From an uncultured Ectothiorhodospiraceae bacterium (GTDB lineage: Bacteria; Pseudomonadota; Gammaproteobacteria; Nevskiales; Oceanococcaceae), in NCBI GenBank assembly GCA_937141935.1, contig CAKZQS010000004.1, forward strand, positions 222,371 to 286,370: a DNA stretch of 64,000 bases, read 5' to 3'. This document shows, one piece after another, positions 47,372 through 57,543 of the stretch. The position numbers and the translations under genes are program-made. Position 1 is the stretch's first letter; every line of letters begins with the position of its first letter. The notes under the pieces are model-generated. The model was not told the DNA's origin and did no database searches. It saw nothing but the letters and a program-made list of their open reading frames with translations.

Positions 47372-48796
47372 TCAGCGCCCCATCAGCAGCACGCCCAGGC
47401 CGAGCAGAACCTGGTCCAGCGGCAGGGGCTCGCCGTCGTTGACCCGCATCTGGCCGTCGGCCACGGTGATCTCGCCGCGCAGCCGGCCGGGGCCGTCGGC
47501 CTCGATCCAGCCCGCCGCGGCCAGGGCATTGACCTGCGGCACCCAGCGGCCGGGCACCATGTCCAGCGGCGCATGCACGGCGAGCCGGCCGCCGCTGTTG
47601 CCGATCCAGCCCAGCACCGCCACCGGGTTGCCCAGCGATTGCGCGGGCGGCGTGTCCAGCGCCAGGGCCAGCGTCGCCTCCTGCGCGTCTTCCCGCAGGC
47701 GCAGCTCGGCGCGCAACGCCAGCGGCTGGTCAAAGGCCTTCAGGTAGGCGCGCAGCGCCATGTGCTGCTGCGCCTGCGCCAGCCGGTGGTCGGCGGGTAT
47801 GGCCTGCAGCACCTCGCGGTATTCGCGGCTGGCGGCCGGCGGCGGCAGCGGGCCGGCGCTCAGGTCCAGTTCCACATCGGTCGGCGCAAGCAGGGCATCC
47901 AGCTCCAGCTCCTGGATGCGCAGCGCCACCTCGCTGTGCACGTATTCCGCGCCCGGCCCCGCGCTGTCGTCGGTCGCGCCGTCGTCGGTCGCGCCTGGGG
48001 CCGGGCCAGTGCCGACAGCGGTGCCCGCGGTGGGCGTCGTTGGCCGGTTGCGGACCTCGAGCCGCGCCTGGGCGAACCACAGCGTTTCGCCGCCGGCCTC
48101 AAGATCCAGCGCGCCCAATGTCAGCGCGCCCGTACCGAAACCGGCCGTGTCCCAGCGCGCGTCGAGCGCGGCGCTGTCCAGCGTGAGCTGCAGGCCCTGG
48201 TCCCAGACGCGCAGCGCGCCGGCCTCGCCCCGCGCCTGGGTCTGCGCCTCCCAGGGCCGGCGCTGCAGCTCCAGCCAGGCCGGCGCGGCGTCCAGGATCA
48301 ACTGCTCTTCGCGTGCCTCCAGCGCGGCCTGCTCCCAGCGCAGGCGGTCGCCGCTGGCGTCGTGCACGCTCCACAGCTGCCAGGGCTCGGCGCCGGCGGC
48401 CCAGCCACGCAGGCGCGTGCGTTCCGGCCCCGCGGCCAGCGTGGTGTGGCTGCTGACGCGCAGGCGCGAGCCGCTGATCCGGGTTTGCGTGCGCACCAGC
48501 GTCCGGCCGTTGTCGCGGCGCCGCAGTTCGCCATCGATCCACCAGTCGCCGCCCTCGGCCCGCAGCTCGCCCAGGGCCAGGCGCAGCCCGGCGGGCTCCA
48601 GCAGGGTGTTCAGGCCGGTGGCGACCTCGGCCGCGCCGGCCCGAACCTCGGCCTCCGGCAGGGGCGCCACCAGCGCCAGGGCGCGATCCACGCCGCGGCC
48701 CACGGGTTCGCCCAGCGCACCCCGCGGCCCGGCCGCCAGGGCCAGGCCGACGGCCAAGCCCAGCAGGCCGAGCGGCAGCACCAGCGCGCGGCGCAT
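47372..48796 (-). CDS. YdgA/DUF945-like protein
   Basis: Signal anchor; long beta-rich periplasmic region. Confidence 0.5.
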   Translation of the reverse strand: MRRALVLPLGLLGLAVGLALAAGPRGALGEPVGRGVDRALALVAPLPEAEVRAGAAEVATGLNTLLEPAGLRLALGELRAEGGDWWIDGELRRRDNGRTLVRTQTRISGSRLRVSSHTTLAAGPERTRLRGWAAGAEPWQLWSVHDASGDRLRWEQAALEAREEQLILDAAPAWLELQRRPWEAQTQARGEAGALRVWDQGLQLTLDSAALDARWDTAGFGTGALTLGALDLEAGGETLWFAQARLEVRNRPTTPTAGTAVGTGPAPGATDDGATDDSAGPGAEYVHSEVALRIQELELDALLAPTDVELDLSAGPLPPPAASREYREVLQAIPADHRLAQAQQHMALRAYLKAFDQPLALRAELRLREDAQEATLALALDTPPAQSLGNPVAVLGWIGNSGGRLAVHAPLDMVPGRWVPQVNALAAAGWIEADGPGRLRGEITVADGQMRVNDGEPLPLDQVLLGLGVLLMGR

Positions 48797-50037
48797 CAGG
48801 CGGCCACCGCCAGGGCGGCGAAGGCCAGCATCTGGCCGATGCCGACCAGCATGCCCAGCGCGGCGCCGGTGGCAATCAGGATCCACTCGTCCTCTTCAAA
48901 AGCCGGCCGCAGCATGGCCTCGAATCGGGGCGGGGGCAGCGCCTCGAGCCGCGAGGACAGCGTATGGGCGATGTCCATGGCCTCGCGGGCATAGGCGTCG
49001 ACGCTGCGCACGGCGGCGGGCAGGCGTTCGATGATGCGCTCCACCGCGCGGTTCTTCATGTCGATGTAGCGCCGTGTGCCCACCGTCCAGGCCACGAAGG
49101 GCTTGGCCAGCCCCGACTGCGCGTCGATGACCTCCTTGACGTGCACCGAGATCATGTCGAACACGCGGTCGGCATAGGGCCCCTTGAGCACCGCCTCGAT
49201 GATGTGCGAGGGCGTGACGATCTCCTCGGCGATCAGCCGCGCGTAGTCGCGCGCCACCTCGGGCTGGCGCTTGTGGAACAGCCCCTGCACCGTCCACGGC
49301 CCGTAGCGCCGCGGCTGCTGCGGGCGGAAGATCAGCCGCAGGGCGATCCAGTTGGTCAGAAAACCCACCACCAGGCCGAACAGCGGCAGCTGGAAGCTGC
49401 CCTTGTACAGCGTCCAGCCGATCATCTGCAGCAGGCCGAACAGCGCGCCGAAATAGAAGCCGGAGCGGCCGATGAACACGAACTCCTGGCGGCCGGTTTC
49501 CAGAAAGATGCGGTTGATCAGCTCGGGGTCGCGCACCAGCGTGCTGACCACCATGTCGTTCAGGTCGAAGACCTCGGTGATGTTCTCGCGGATCTCCGCC
49601 ATCACCGTTTCCACCACCTCGGGGGCGTCGCGCTCGACGCGGGCGATGATCAGCTTCTTGGCCCGTTTGGGCAGCGTCTCCCACAGCGTGGGCTCGTATT
49701 CGTACATCAGCTCGTCGACGATCTGGTCGACGGCGCGCAGGATCGGCTCCTCGATCTCGCGCGTGACCCGCTTGGGGTCGAGGCGGTCGAAGATCTCCTC
49801 CTCGGTGACGAGGTCGGGGACGATGGTGTTGCAGGCGATGGTGGCCATCTTGCCGGCCTTGCGCGGCACGATGCCCTGCCAGCCGAGCCAGGGCGGGCGG
49901 CCCCAGAACTCCAGCGGGTGAAACATCATGCGGATGGCCAGCACGTTGGTGCCCCAGCCCACCAGGCCGCTGGTCAGCGGCATCGACAGGTACAGCCAGA
50001 AGTTGGCCTGAAAGTCGGCCCAGGCGGCGGCGATCAT
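48796..50037 (-). CDS. DUF445 family membrane protein
   Basis: LTSGLVGWGTNVLAIRMMFHPLEFWGRP ... GFLTNWIALRLIFRPQQP duplicated motif. Confidence 0.88.
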   Translation of the reverse strand: MIAAAWADFQANFWLYLSMPLTSGLVGWGTNVLAIRMMFHPLEFWGRPPWLGWQGIVPRKAGKMATIACNTIVPDLVTEEEIFDRLDPKRVTREIEEPILRAVDQIVDELMYEYEPTLWETLPKRAKKLIIARVERDAPEVVETVMAEIRENITEVFDLNDMVVSTLVRDPELINRIFLETGRQEFVFIGRSGFYFGALFGLLQMIGWTLYKGSFQLPLFGLVVGFLTNWIALRLIFRPQQPRRYGPWTVQGLFHKRQPEVARDYARLIAEEIVTPSHIIEAVLKGPYADRVFDMISVHVKEVIDAQSGLAKPFVAWTVGTRRYIDMKNRAVERIIERLPAAVRSVDAYAREAMDIAHTLSSRLEALPPPRFEAMLRPAFEEDEWILIATGAALGMLVGIGQMLAFAALAVAA

Positions 50038-50104
50038 GCGGCAATGCTCCCTGTGCGGCCCGCGGCGGGCGCGGGCCACCCTAGCACCGGCCGTCGCGGC
50101 GCGC

Positions 50105-51889
50105 TCATCCCTGCCCGGGTTCGAGCAGCAGCGCGCGCTGCTCCAGCAGGGTGCGCATCGCGAATTCGTAACCGGTGCGCACCAGCTCGTCGATGGGCTC
50201 GAACTCGAACATGCCGATGCGCGGCACTGGCATCTGCAGGAAGACATCGGCCAGCTCGGCGCGGCGGGCGGTGCCCGAGTCCGAGGTCAGCGTGGCCGTG
50301 CGGGTCAGGATGTCGAAGAGCGAGGGCCGCGGCTCCTCCAGCGGCCAGTCGTGCAGCACGCCGGGGTCGGGACCCTCGACGCCGCGGCAATGCACGGCGC
50401 CCACGGTGTTGACGCTGCAGGCCAGCACCGGGCCGCGGGCGCGCTGGTGCATCACGTCGGTGGGCAGGTTGTTCACGATGCCGCCGTCGGCATGCAGGTT
50501 GCCTTTCCAGCCGATGGGCGGCGCGATGCCGGGGATCAGCATGCTGGCCGCCAGCCACAGCGCCAGCTCGCCCTCGATGTGCGCGTGCTGGCAGCCCAGC
50601 GTCAGGTTGGTGCTGACGGCGTAATAGGGCCGCCACAGCGCCTCGATCTGCTGCTCGCCAAAAATATCCCGCAGCCCCTCCAGGAAGCGCTGGCCGCGGA
50701 TCAGCGACACGCGCGGCAGCGTGTAGTCGTTCAGCAGGTTGCGCTCGACAAAGTTCTCCCGGCACACCCCCACCATCTCGCGCGCGCTCAGGCCCTGGGC
50801 CCACAGCGCGGCGATGAAGCTGCCCATGCTGGAGCCGCCGAAGAGGTCCACGGGGATGTTCAGCTCGTTCAGCGCGCGCACCAGCCCGATGTGGGCGAAG
50901 CCGCGGGCGCCACCGCCGGAGAGCACCACGCCAATGCCATGGCCGGTCAGCTGGCGGGCGATGGCCTGCACGTCCTCGTCGCGGCCGGGCCGCCAGTAAT
51001 GGTGCGCGCTGGCGGCGGCGTCGCGGCGTAGGCGCATTACGTCGCCCACCGGCCCCTCGCGGTGCCGGCGCAGCACCAGCTCGCGCTCGGCCAGCGTGGG
51101 CAGCCCGGCCAGCAGCTGGCCGACCTCGCGGCCCATGTGCGGCTCGTCGGCCTCGCTCAGCAGCAGGATACGGTCGGCCTGGCGCAGGCAGCGCTGGGTC
51201 CATTCGCTGGAGCCGTCGCCGGCCAGCAGCACGACGATGTCGTGCAGCTGCTCCTGCGCGGCCAGCCAGCGCACCAGCTCGCGGTTCTGCGCGCCGTCCT
51301 CGAAGGGCCAGGTCGAGGCCTTGGCGCCGAGTGCCTGGTCCACGGCGGCGGCATCGATGACGCAGACCTCGTCGCGCAGCCGCAGCGCCTCGATCAGCCG
51401 GCCATGGAACTCGCTGCCGCCGGCGCCCGGGTGCAGCTCCAGCAGGGCCAGCGTCTTCAGCGGCGAGCTGCTCGGCCCATGGTGCCGGCGCAGCAGCCGC
51501 TGCATGCGCCGCAGCACCGCCTGCATCACCACGAACAGCGCGCCGGGGTAGGGCTGCAGCGCGTCCAGCATGGCGCCGCCCTCAAGCTCCAGCACCACCG
51601 AATCACGCACCGCGTGCACCGTGGCCAGGCGCGGGCCGTTGGCCGCCACGCCCACCTCGCCGATGGCCTCGTGCACACCGATGTCGGTGGGCTCGGCGCT
51701 GGTGCTGGACTGGGCGCGCATCCGGCCCGTCACCACGACGTACAGCGAATCCGAGGGCTCGCCCTCCTGCATCAGGCAGGTGCCGCCGGCAATCTCGCGC
51801 AGTTGCGCCACGCCGGCCAGGGCCGCGAGAGGTTCATCGTGCAGCCGCTTGAACAGCGCAGTGCGACGCAGAATCGCCTCGATGTCCAT
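50105..51889 (-). CDS. Cyclic-nucleotide-binding domain + patatin-like phospholipase (NTE-like)
   Basis: N-term cNMP-binding fold; LSGGGARGFAHIGLVRAL, GSSMGSF, DGGIVNNLP. Confidence 0.92.
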   Translation of the reverse strand: MDIEAILRRTALFKRLHDEPLAALAGVAQLREIAGGTCLMQEGEPSDSLYVVVTGRMRAQSSTSAEPTDIGVHEAIGEVGVAANGPRLATVHAVRDSVVLELEGGAMLDALQPYPGALFVVMQAVLRRMQRLLRRHHGPSSSPLKTLALLELHPGAGGSEFHGRLIEALRLRDEVCVIDAAAVDQALGAKASTWPFEDGAQNRELVRWLAAQEQLHDIVVLLAGDGSSEWTQRCLRQADRILLLSEADEPHMGREVGQLLAGLPTLAERELVLRRHREGPVGDVMRLRRDAAASAHHYWRPGRDEDVQAIARQLTGHGIGVVLSGGGARGFAHIGLVRALNELNIPVDLFGGSSMGSFIAALWAQGLSAREMVGVCRENFVERNLLNDYTLPRVSLIRGQRFLEGLRDIFGEQQIEALWRPYYAVSTNLTLGCQHAHIEGELALWLAASMLIPGIAPPIGWKGNLHADGGIVNNLPTDVMHQRARGPVLACSVNTVGAVHCRGVEGPDPGVLHDWPLEEPRPSLFDILTRTATLTSDSGTARRAELADVFLQMPVPRIGMFEFEPIDELVRTGYEFAMRTLLEQRALLLEPGQG

Positions 51890-51954
51890 CGACGCCCCAT
51901 GAGCCCGTGCAGCAATCAGCGCAGTCTGCCACGTTGCCGCTACCCTTGGCGCCC

Positions 51955-53388
51955 ATGGCGCAGTTTTGCTTCTACGACCTCGAGACCTTCGGCACCGCCG
52001 CGGGGCGCGACCGCATCGCCCAGTTCGCGGCGCAGCTCACCGACGTGCAGCTCCAGCCGCAGGGGGCGCCGGTGGTCGAGTACTGCCAGCCGCCACCCTG
52101 GCCGCTGCCCGAGCCGGAGGCCTGCCTGCTGACCGGCATCACGCCGCAGCAGGCGCAGCAGCAGGGCCTGCCCGAGTGGCGCTTCGCCGAGGCGCTGCTG
52201 GCGGCCCTGGGCGGCCGCAATACCTGCATCGTCGGCTACAACTCCAGCCACTTCGACGATACCTTTGTGCAGCATCTGTGCTGGCGCAATTTCCACGACC
52301 CCTATGCCTGGTTCTGGCGCGACGGCAACAGCCGCTGGGACCTGTTGACGGCGGTGCGCGCCGCCTATGCGCTGCGCCCCGAAGGCCTGGTGTTCCCCGA
52401 GCGCGAGGGCGGCGGGCACAGCCTGCGGCTGGAAGACCTGGCCCGCGCCAACAAGCTGCCGCAGCCCAAGGCCCACGACGCGCTGGGCGACGTGACCGCC
52501 ACCATCGCCCTGGCCCAGCGCCTGCGCGAGGTGCAGCCGCGGCTGTACGACTACGCGCTCAGCCTGCGCGACAAGCACACCGTGGCCGGCATGCTGCGGC
52601 CGGGCGAGCCGCTGGTCCATGTCAGCGGCCGCATCAGCGCCGCCGAGCGCTGCCTGACGCTGTGGCTGCCGCTGTGCCCGCACCCCGAGCAGGGCAACCA
52701 GTGGCTGGGCCTGGACCTGCGCGGCCCGCTGCAGCCCTGGCTGGAGCTGGACCCGGAGGAGCTGGCCGAGCGCATCTACACGCCGCGCGAGGACCTGCCC
52801 GAAGACATTGAGCGCCCGCGCTTCAAGGCCCTGGCGATCAACCGCGCGCCCTTCGTCGCGCCGCTGGCCACGCTCGACGAGCCGGCCGCCAAGCGCGCCG
52901 GGCTGGATGTCGAGGCCGCGCTGGCCAAGGCCGCCAGCCTGCGCGAGCAACTGGAGCTGGTGGCCGCCAAGGCGGCGGCGCTGGTGTTGCTGCGGCCCGA
53001 ATTCCCCGAGCGGGATGTCGAGGCGCAGCTGTATGACGGGTTCATCAGCGGCGACGACCGGCGTCGCTGCGAGGCGCTGCGCGCGCTGCCCCTGGAGGAC
53101 CTGGCCACCGCCGAGCCCTTCGCCGACGAGCGCCTCAACGCGCTGCTGCTGCGCTTTCGCGCCCGCCATGCGCCCGAGGGGCTCAGCGAGACCGAGCAGG
53201 AACAGTGGCAGCGTGAATGCCGCCGCCAACTCGAATTCGCCCCCAATGGCGGGCTGACACTGGAGCAGTACATGGGGCAGATTCAGGCCCGCGCCGCCAG
53301 CGCGAACGAGGCGGACAAGGCGCTGCTGCGCGAGTTGTGGAACTGGGGGCGCACCCAGGCCCGCAACGCCGGGCTGGCCGAGCAATGA
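51955..53388 (+). CDS. sbcB: Exodeoxyribonuclease I
   Basis: FYDLETFGTAAGRDRIAQFAAQLTD; GYNSSHFDDTFV; PKAHDALGDVTATIALA. Confidence 0.95.
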   Translation: MAQFCFYDLETFGTAAGRDRIAQFAAQLTDVQLQPQGAPVVEYCQPPPWPLPEPEACLLTGITPQQAQQQGLPEWRFAEALLAALGGRNTCIVGYNSSHFDDTFVQHLCWRNFHDPYAWFWRDGNSRWDLLTAVRAAYALRPEGLVFPEREGGGHSLRLEDLARANKLPQPKAHDALGDVTATIALAQRLREVQPRLYDYALSLRDKHTVAGMLRPGEPLVHVSGRISAAERCLTLWLPLCPHPEQGNQWLGLDLRGPLQPWLELDPEELAERIYTPREDLPEDIERPRFKALAINRAPFVAPLATLDEPAAKRAGLDVEAALAKAASLREQLELVAAKAAALVLLRPEFPERDVEAQLYDGFISGDDRRRCEALRALPLEDLATAEPFADERLNALLLRFRARHAPEGLSETEQEQWQRECRRQLEFAPNGGLTLEQYMGQIQARAASANEADKALLRELWNWGRTQARNAGLAEQ

Positions 53389-54926
53389 GCGGCCCACAGT
53401 CCGGCGCCGGCGACGGCGACGGAGTGCCGCAGGACCCGGTTGCCGGGTCGGCCGCCGGTTCGGTCCCCGGCTCCTTCACGGCCCGGCCCGGCCTGAGCCC
53501 GGTGCCCACGCCGCTGCGCGTGGCCTACGGCCTGGGCTCGATGGCCGAGGGCACCAAGGACACGCTGTTCAACATCTTCCTGCTGTTCTATTACCACTCG
53601 GTACTGGGGCTGTCGGGGGCGCTGGCGGGGCTGGCGATCTTTCTGGCGCTGTGCCTGGATGCCGTGACCGACCCGCTGCTCGGCGCGATTTCCGACCGCA
53701 CCCGTTCGCGCTGGGGCCGGCGCCACCCCTGGATGTACGCCAGCGTGGTGCCGCTGGCGCTGGCCATTGTGGCGCTGGCCGCGCCGCCGGAGGGGCTGTC
53801 GCAGGCGGCCCTGTTCGGCTGGCTGCTGGGCTTTGCCGTGCTGGCCCGCCAGGGCATGACGCTGTACGCCGTGCCCAGCAACGCGATGCTGCCGGAGCTG
53901 ACGCCGCACTACGACGAGCGCACCGAAATCGTGGGCCTGCGCTTTCTCTTCGGCTGGCTGGCCGGGCTCAGCGTGGCCGTGCTCGGCTACACCGTGTTCT
54001 TCGCCGAGCAGCCGGGCGGGGTGGACGGGCGTCTGGACCCGGCCGCCTGGCCGGCCTTCGGCGCCTTCTGCGCCGTGGTGGCGGTGGCCGGGGTGCTGAT
54101 CTGCGCGGGCGGCACGCACCGCGCCATCGGCCGGCTGGCCACGCCGCCCGCGGGCCCGCTGCGCCCGCGCGCGCTGCTGGGCGATGTGCGCGAGGTGCTG
54201 GGCAGCAAGCCCTTCCGCCCGCTGCTGTGGGCCGCGCTGTGCAGCGCCGCCGGCTGGGGCTACATCAACGCCACCAGCCTCTACATCAACACCTGGTACT
54301 GGGGGCTGTCCTCGCAGGCCATCGGCGGGCTGACGCTGGGCATCTTTGTCTCGGTGTTCATCGCCGCGGGCGCCGCGCCGGGCCTGGCGGCCATGAGCGA
54401 TAAGCGCACGGTGGCGGTGAAGCTGAGCCTGTTCGCGCTGGTCTTCGGGCCGCTGCCGCTGCTGCTGCGGCTGCTGGGCTGGTTCCCGGAGAACGGCACG
54501 CGCGAGCTGTTTGCGGCGCTGCTGCTGCACACGATCATCCTGTTCGCCGCGCTGATCGCCATCAGCATCATCACCGCCTCGATGATTGCCGACCTCGCCG
54601 ACTGGAGCGAGGCCACGCACGGCCGCCGCCACGAGGGCGTGTTTGCCGCGGTGATGGCCTTCGTGATCAAGGCGACCTCGGGCCTGGGCACGCTGGGCGC
54701 CGGCCTGATGCTGGAACTGATCGGGCTGGAGGCCAGCACGGCCGCCCTGCAGGGCGCGGACGCGGCGGCCGGCGGCGCGCCGGCCAGCGCCGCGCTGAAT
54801 GCGCTGGGCGGCGCGGTGGCGCTGGGCATCAGCCTGCTGTTCGCGCTGTCGGTGTGGTTCCTGTCGCGTTACCCGCTGACCCGCGAGCGCTTCGCCGCGC
54901 TGCGGCCGCAGGCCGAGTCAGCCTAG
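53385..54926 (+). CDS. MFS transporter (GPH/MelB-like)
   Basis: LDAVTDPLLGAISDRTRSRWGRRHPWM; ~12 TM. Confidence 0.9.
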   Translation: MSGPQSGAGDGDGVPQDPVAGSAAGSVPGSFTARPGLSPVPTPLRVAYGLGSMAEGTKDTLFNIFLLFYYHSVLGLSGALAGLAIFLALCLDAVTDPLLGAISDRTRSRWGRRHPWMYASVVPLALAIVALAAPPEGLSQAALFGWLLGFAVLARQGMTLYAVPSNAMLPELTPHYDERTEIVGLRFLFGWLAGLSVAVLGYTVFFAEQPGGVDGRLDPAAWPAFGAFCAVVAVAGVLICAGGTHRAIGRLATPPAGPLRPRALLGDVREVLGSKPFRPLLWAALCSAAGWGYINATSLYINTWYWGLSSQAIGGLTLGIFVSVFIAAGAAPGLAAMSDKRTVAVKLSLFALVFGPLPLLLRLLGWFPENGTRELFAALLLHTIILFAALIAISIITASMIADLADWSEATHGRRHEGVFAAVMAFVIKATSGLGTLGAGLMLELIGLEASTAALQGADAAAGGAPASAALNALGGAVALGISLLFALSVWFLSRYPLTRERFAALRPQAESA

Positions 54927-54929
54927 ATC

Positions 54930-54964
54930 GGCGCCGCACCCATCCCCTTGAGGGGGCGGGCGCC
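54930..54964. terminator. Hairpin between convergent genes
   Basis: GGCGCC...CCCC-TTGA-GGGG...GGCGCC. Confidence 0.45.
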
Positions 54965-54966
54965 GC

Positions 54967-55941
54967 CTATTCCGGGCGCAGCAGGCTGCGGCCCAGCAGG
55001 CCGCCCAGGCCACGCAGCGCCAGCGCCATCGGCGCGCGCAGCGCATCGGCCTCCAGCAGCCAGGGCTCCAGCGTGCGCGCATAGGCGCGCAGCCAGTCGC
55101 CCTCGCGGCCGGCCAGCGTGTCGGCCAGCGCCACCGGCTGCCAGGCATTGCGCAGCGTGTATTCGGCCAGCCGTTCCCAGCTTTGCGGCTCGGCCTGCAG
55201 CCGCGTCAGCAGCGCGCGCGCCAGCGGCCGCAGCCGCAGCGGGCCCGCCTCGCTCTGCTCGCGGTACAGCGCCGGCAGCCCGGCCAGGTAGTCGCGCGCG
55301 CCGACCTCGCGGGCGCACATGATCAAAAACATCGCCGCATAGCGGGCGCCGCGGCCCTCGGTTTCGAAGCGCCGCGCCGAGGTCTGCAGGTGGCCGGGCA
55401 GGGTGCGCCACTGGCCTTGGGCGTGGATCTGCGCGCCGAGGGCCTGGTCCTCCAGGAAGGGCAGGGACTCGTCAAAGCCGCCCAGCCGGTCCAAAAAGCT
55501 GCGCCGGATCAACAGGCCCTGGTCGCCGTTGAAGCATTGCGGCCGGTTCAGCGCCGACTTGGCCTCCAGGTGGGCGTAGAAGCGCGGCTTGGGCCAGGGG
55601 GTGTGGATGAACTCCAGCGCGAAATGGCCGGCGGTGCGCGCCGGCCAGGCGCGGGTCGCCCGCAGCGCCCGGGCCAGCAGCCAGGGGTCGGGCAGCAGGC
55701 TGTCGGCGTGCAGGAACAGCAGCCAGTCCTCGTCCTGCCCGCGCCAGCCAGCATTGAGCTGCCGGCCCCGCCCGGGCGGGCTTTGCCGCACTTCGGCCCC
55801 GGCGCGCTGCGCCAGCGCCACGGTGGCATCCGTCGAGCCGCCATCGACGACCGTCAGCCGCGGGTCGACACCTTGCTGGGCCTTGAGGTCCGCCAGCAGC
55901 GCGGGCAGGCTGGCCGCCTCGTTGCGCGTGGGAATGATCAC
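54967..55941 (-). CDS. Glycosyltransferase (TIGR04283-like), start approximate
   Basis: HVIIPTRNEAASLPALL, VVDGGSTDAT, LFLHADSLLP. Confidence 0.87.
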   Translation of the reverse strand: MIIPTRNEAASLPALLADLKAQQGVDPRLTVVDGGSTDATVALAQRAGAEVRQSPPGRGRQLNAGWRGQDEDWLLFLHADSLLPDPWLLARALRATRAWPARTAGHFALEFIHTPWPKPRFYAHLEAKSALNRPQCFNGDQGLLIRRSFLDRLGGFDESLPFLEDQALGAQIHAQGQWRTLPGHLQTSARRFETEGRGARYAAMFLIMCAREVGARDYLAGLPALYREQSEAGPLRLRPLARALLTRLQAEPQSWERLAEYTLRNAWQPVALADTLAGREGDWLRAYARTLEPWLLEADALRAPMALALRGLGGLLGRSLLRPE

Positions 55942-56019
55942 GTGCAGCGCTTGCGGTGCTTGCGATGGTGGGGGGCCGGGACTACGCTGGCTTTCCACGG
56001 GGGAGCGAGGCAAGACGCC

Positions 56020-57468
56020 ATGTCGGCTCTGGATCGCGAATTCTGGCCCTTGGCCGCTGGTCTGGGAAGCGCCGCCGGCGAGATCGAGGTGCTTGCACCC
56101 TGGGATCGCCAGCCCATCGCCCGCGTGGCCACCGCCGGGCCGCCGGCCGTGGAGGCCGCGCTGGCCCGCGCCGCGGCCCTGCATGCCGACCGCGATGGCT
56201 GGCTGCCGGTGCCCCGGCGCATTGCCGTACTCGAAGCGCTGCATGCGTTGCTGGACGAGCATCGCGAGCTGCTGGCCGTCGAGGCCGCGCGCGAGGGCGG
56301 CAAACCCCTGCCGGATTCGCAGGTGGAGGTGGCCCGGGCGATGGACTGCGCGCAGATCGCCATCGAGGAGCTGCGCACCCGCCCCGGCACGATGATCCCG
56401 ATGGGCGTCACCGCCTCCAGCGCCGGGCGGCTGGCCTTTACCCGCCCCGAGCCCATCGGCCCGGTGGTGGCGGTGTCGGCCTTCAACCACCCGCTGAACC
56501 TGATCGCGCACCAGGTGCTGCCGGCCGTGGCCGTCGGCGCGCCGGTGCTGGTCAAGCCGGCGCGCGCCACGCCGCTGTCCTGCCTGCGCCTGCTGGCCTT
56601 GCTGGAGCAGGCCGGGCTGCCGGAGGGCTGGGCCACCGTGGTGATCCCCGAGGACAACACGCTGGCCACGCGCATGGTGGCCGACCCGCGGGTGGCCTTT
56701 TTCAGCTTTATCGGCAGCGCCAAGGTGGGCTTCGCGCTGCAGCGCGAGCTGGCGCCGGGTTGCCGCAGCGCGCTGGAGCACGGCGGCGTGGCGCCGGTGA
56801 TCGTGGCCGCCGACGCCGACCTGCCGCGGGTGCTGCCGGGGCTGGTCAAGGGCGGCTTCTACCACGCCGGCCAGGTCTGCGTGTCGGTGCAGCGCATCTA
56901 CGTCGCCCGCGAGCGCGCCGAGGAGCTGTGCGCCGGCCTGGTCGAGGGCGCGCGTGGGCTGCGCGTTGGCGACCCCACCCACGCCGACACCGAGGTGGGG
57001 CCGCTGATCGAGCCCGGCGAGCGCGAGCGCGTGGCCGAGTGGGTCGAGGAGGCCATTGCCGCCGGCGCGCAATGCCTCTGCGGCGGCGAGCGCATCGGCG
57101 CTACCGCCTATGCGCCGACCGTGCTGCTGGACCCGCCGGATTCGGCGCGGGTCTCGCGCGAGGAGGTCTTCGGCCCCGTGGTCTGCGTGTACCCGGTGGA
57201 CGACCTGGAGGCCGCGCTGGCGCGCGCCAACCAGCTCGAGGTCAGTTTTCAGGCCGCGGTGTGCACGCAGGACCTGGACCGCGCGCTGGATCTGGCGCAA
57301 CGGCTCAAGGCGCAGGCGGTGATGGTCAACGACCACACGGCCTTCCGCGTGGACTGGATGCCCTTCGGCGGCCAGCAGCGCTCCGGCTATGGCCTGGGCG
57401 GCATCCCCTATTCGATGCACGAGATGCAGGTGCACAAGATGATTGTGCTGCACTCGCCGGCGCTGTAG
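56020..57468 (+). CDS. Aldehyde dehydrogenase family protein
   Basis: AFNHPLNLIAHQVLPAVAVGAPVLVKPA, GGFYHAGQVCVSVQR active-site Cys. Confidence 0.93.
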   Translation: MSALDREFWPLAAGLGSAAGEIEVLAPWDRQPIARVATAGPPAVEAALARAAALHADRDGWLPVPRRIAVLEALHALLDEHRELLAVEAAREGGKPLPDSQVEVARAMDCAQIAIEELRTRPGTMIPMGVTASSAGRLAFTRPEPIGPVVAVSAFNHPLNLIAHQVLPAVAVGAPVLVKPARATPLSCLRLLALLEQAGLPEGWATVVIPEDNTLATRMVADPRVAFFSFIGSAKVGFALQRELAPGCRSALEHGGVAPVIVAADADLPRVLPGLVKGGFYHAGQVCVSVQRIYVARERAEELCAGLVEGARGLRVGDPTHADTEVGPLIEPGERERVAEWVEEAIAAGAQCLCGGERIGATAYAPTVLLDPPDSARVSREEVFGPVVCVYPVDDLEAALARANQLEVSFQAAVCTQDLDRALDLAQRLKAQAVMVNDHTAFRVDWMPFGGQQRSGYGLGGIPYSMHEMQVHKMIVLHSPAL

Positions 57469-57543
57469 CGCGGCACGTCCAGCCCCCACTGCCCCGATTT
57501 TCCCCGCGGGCCGCCAGCGACCCGCCCGAGACGGAGAGCGCCG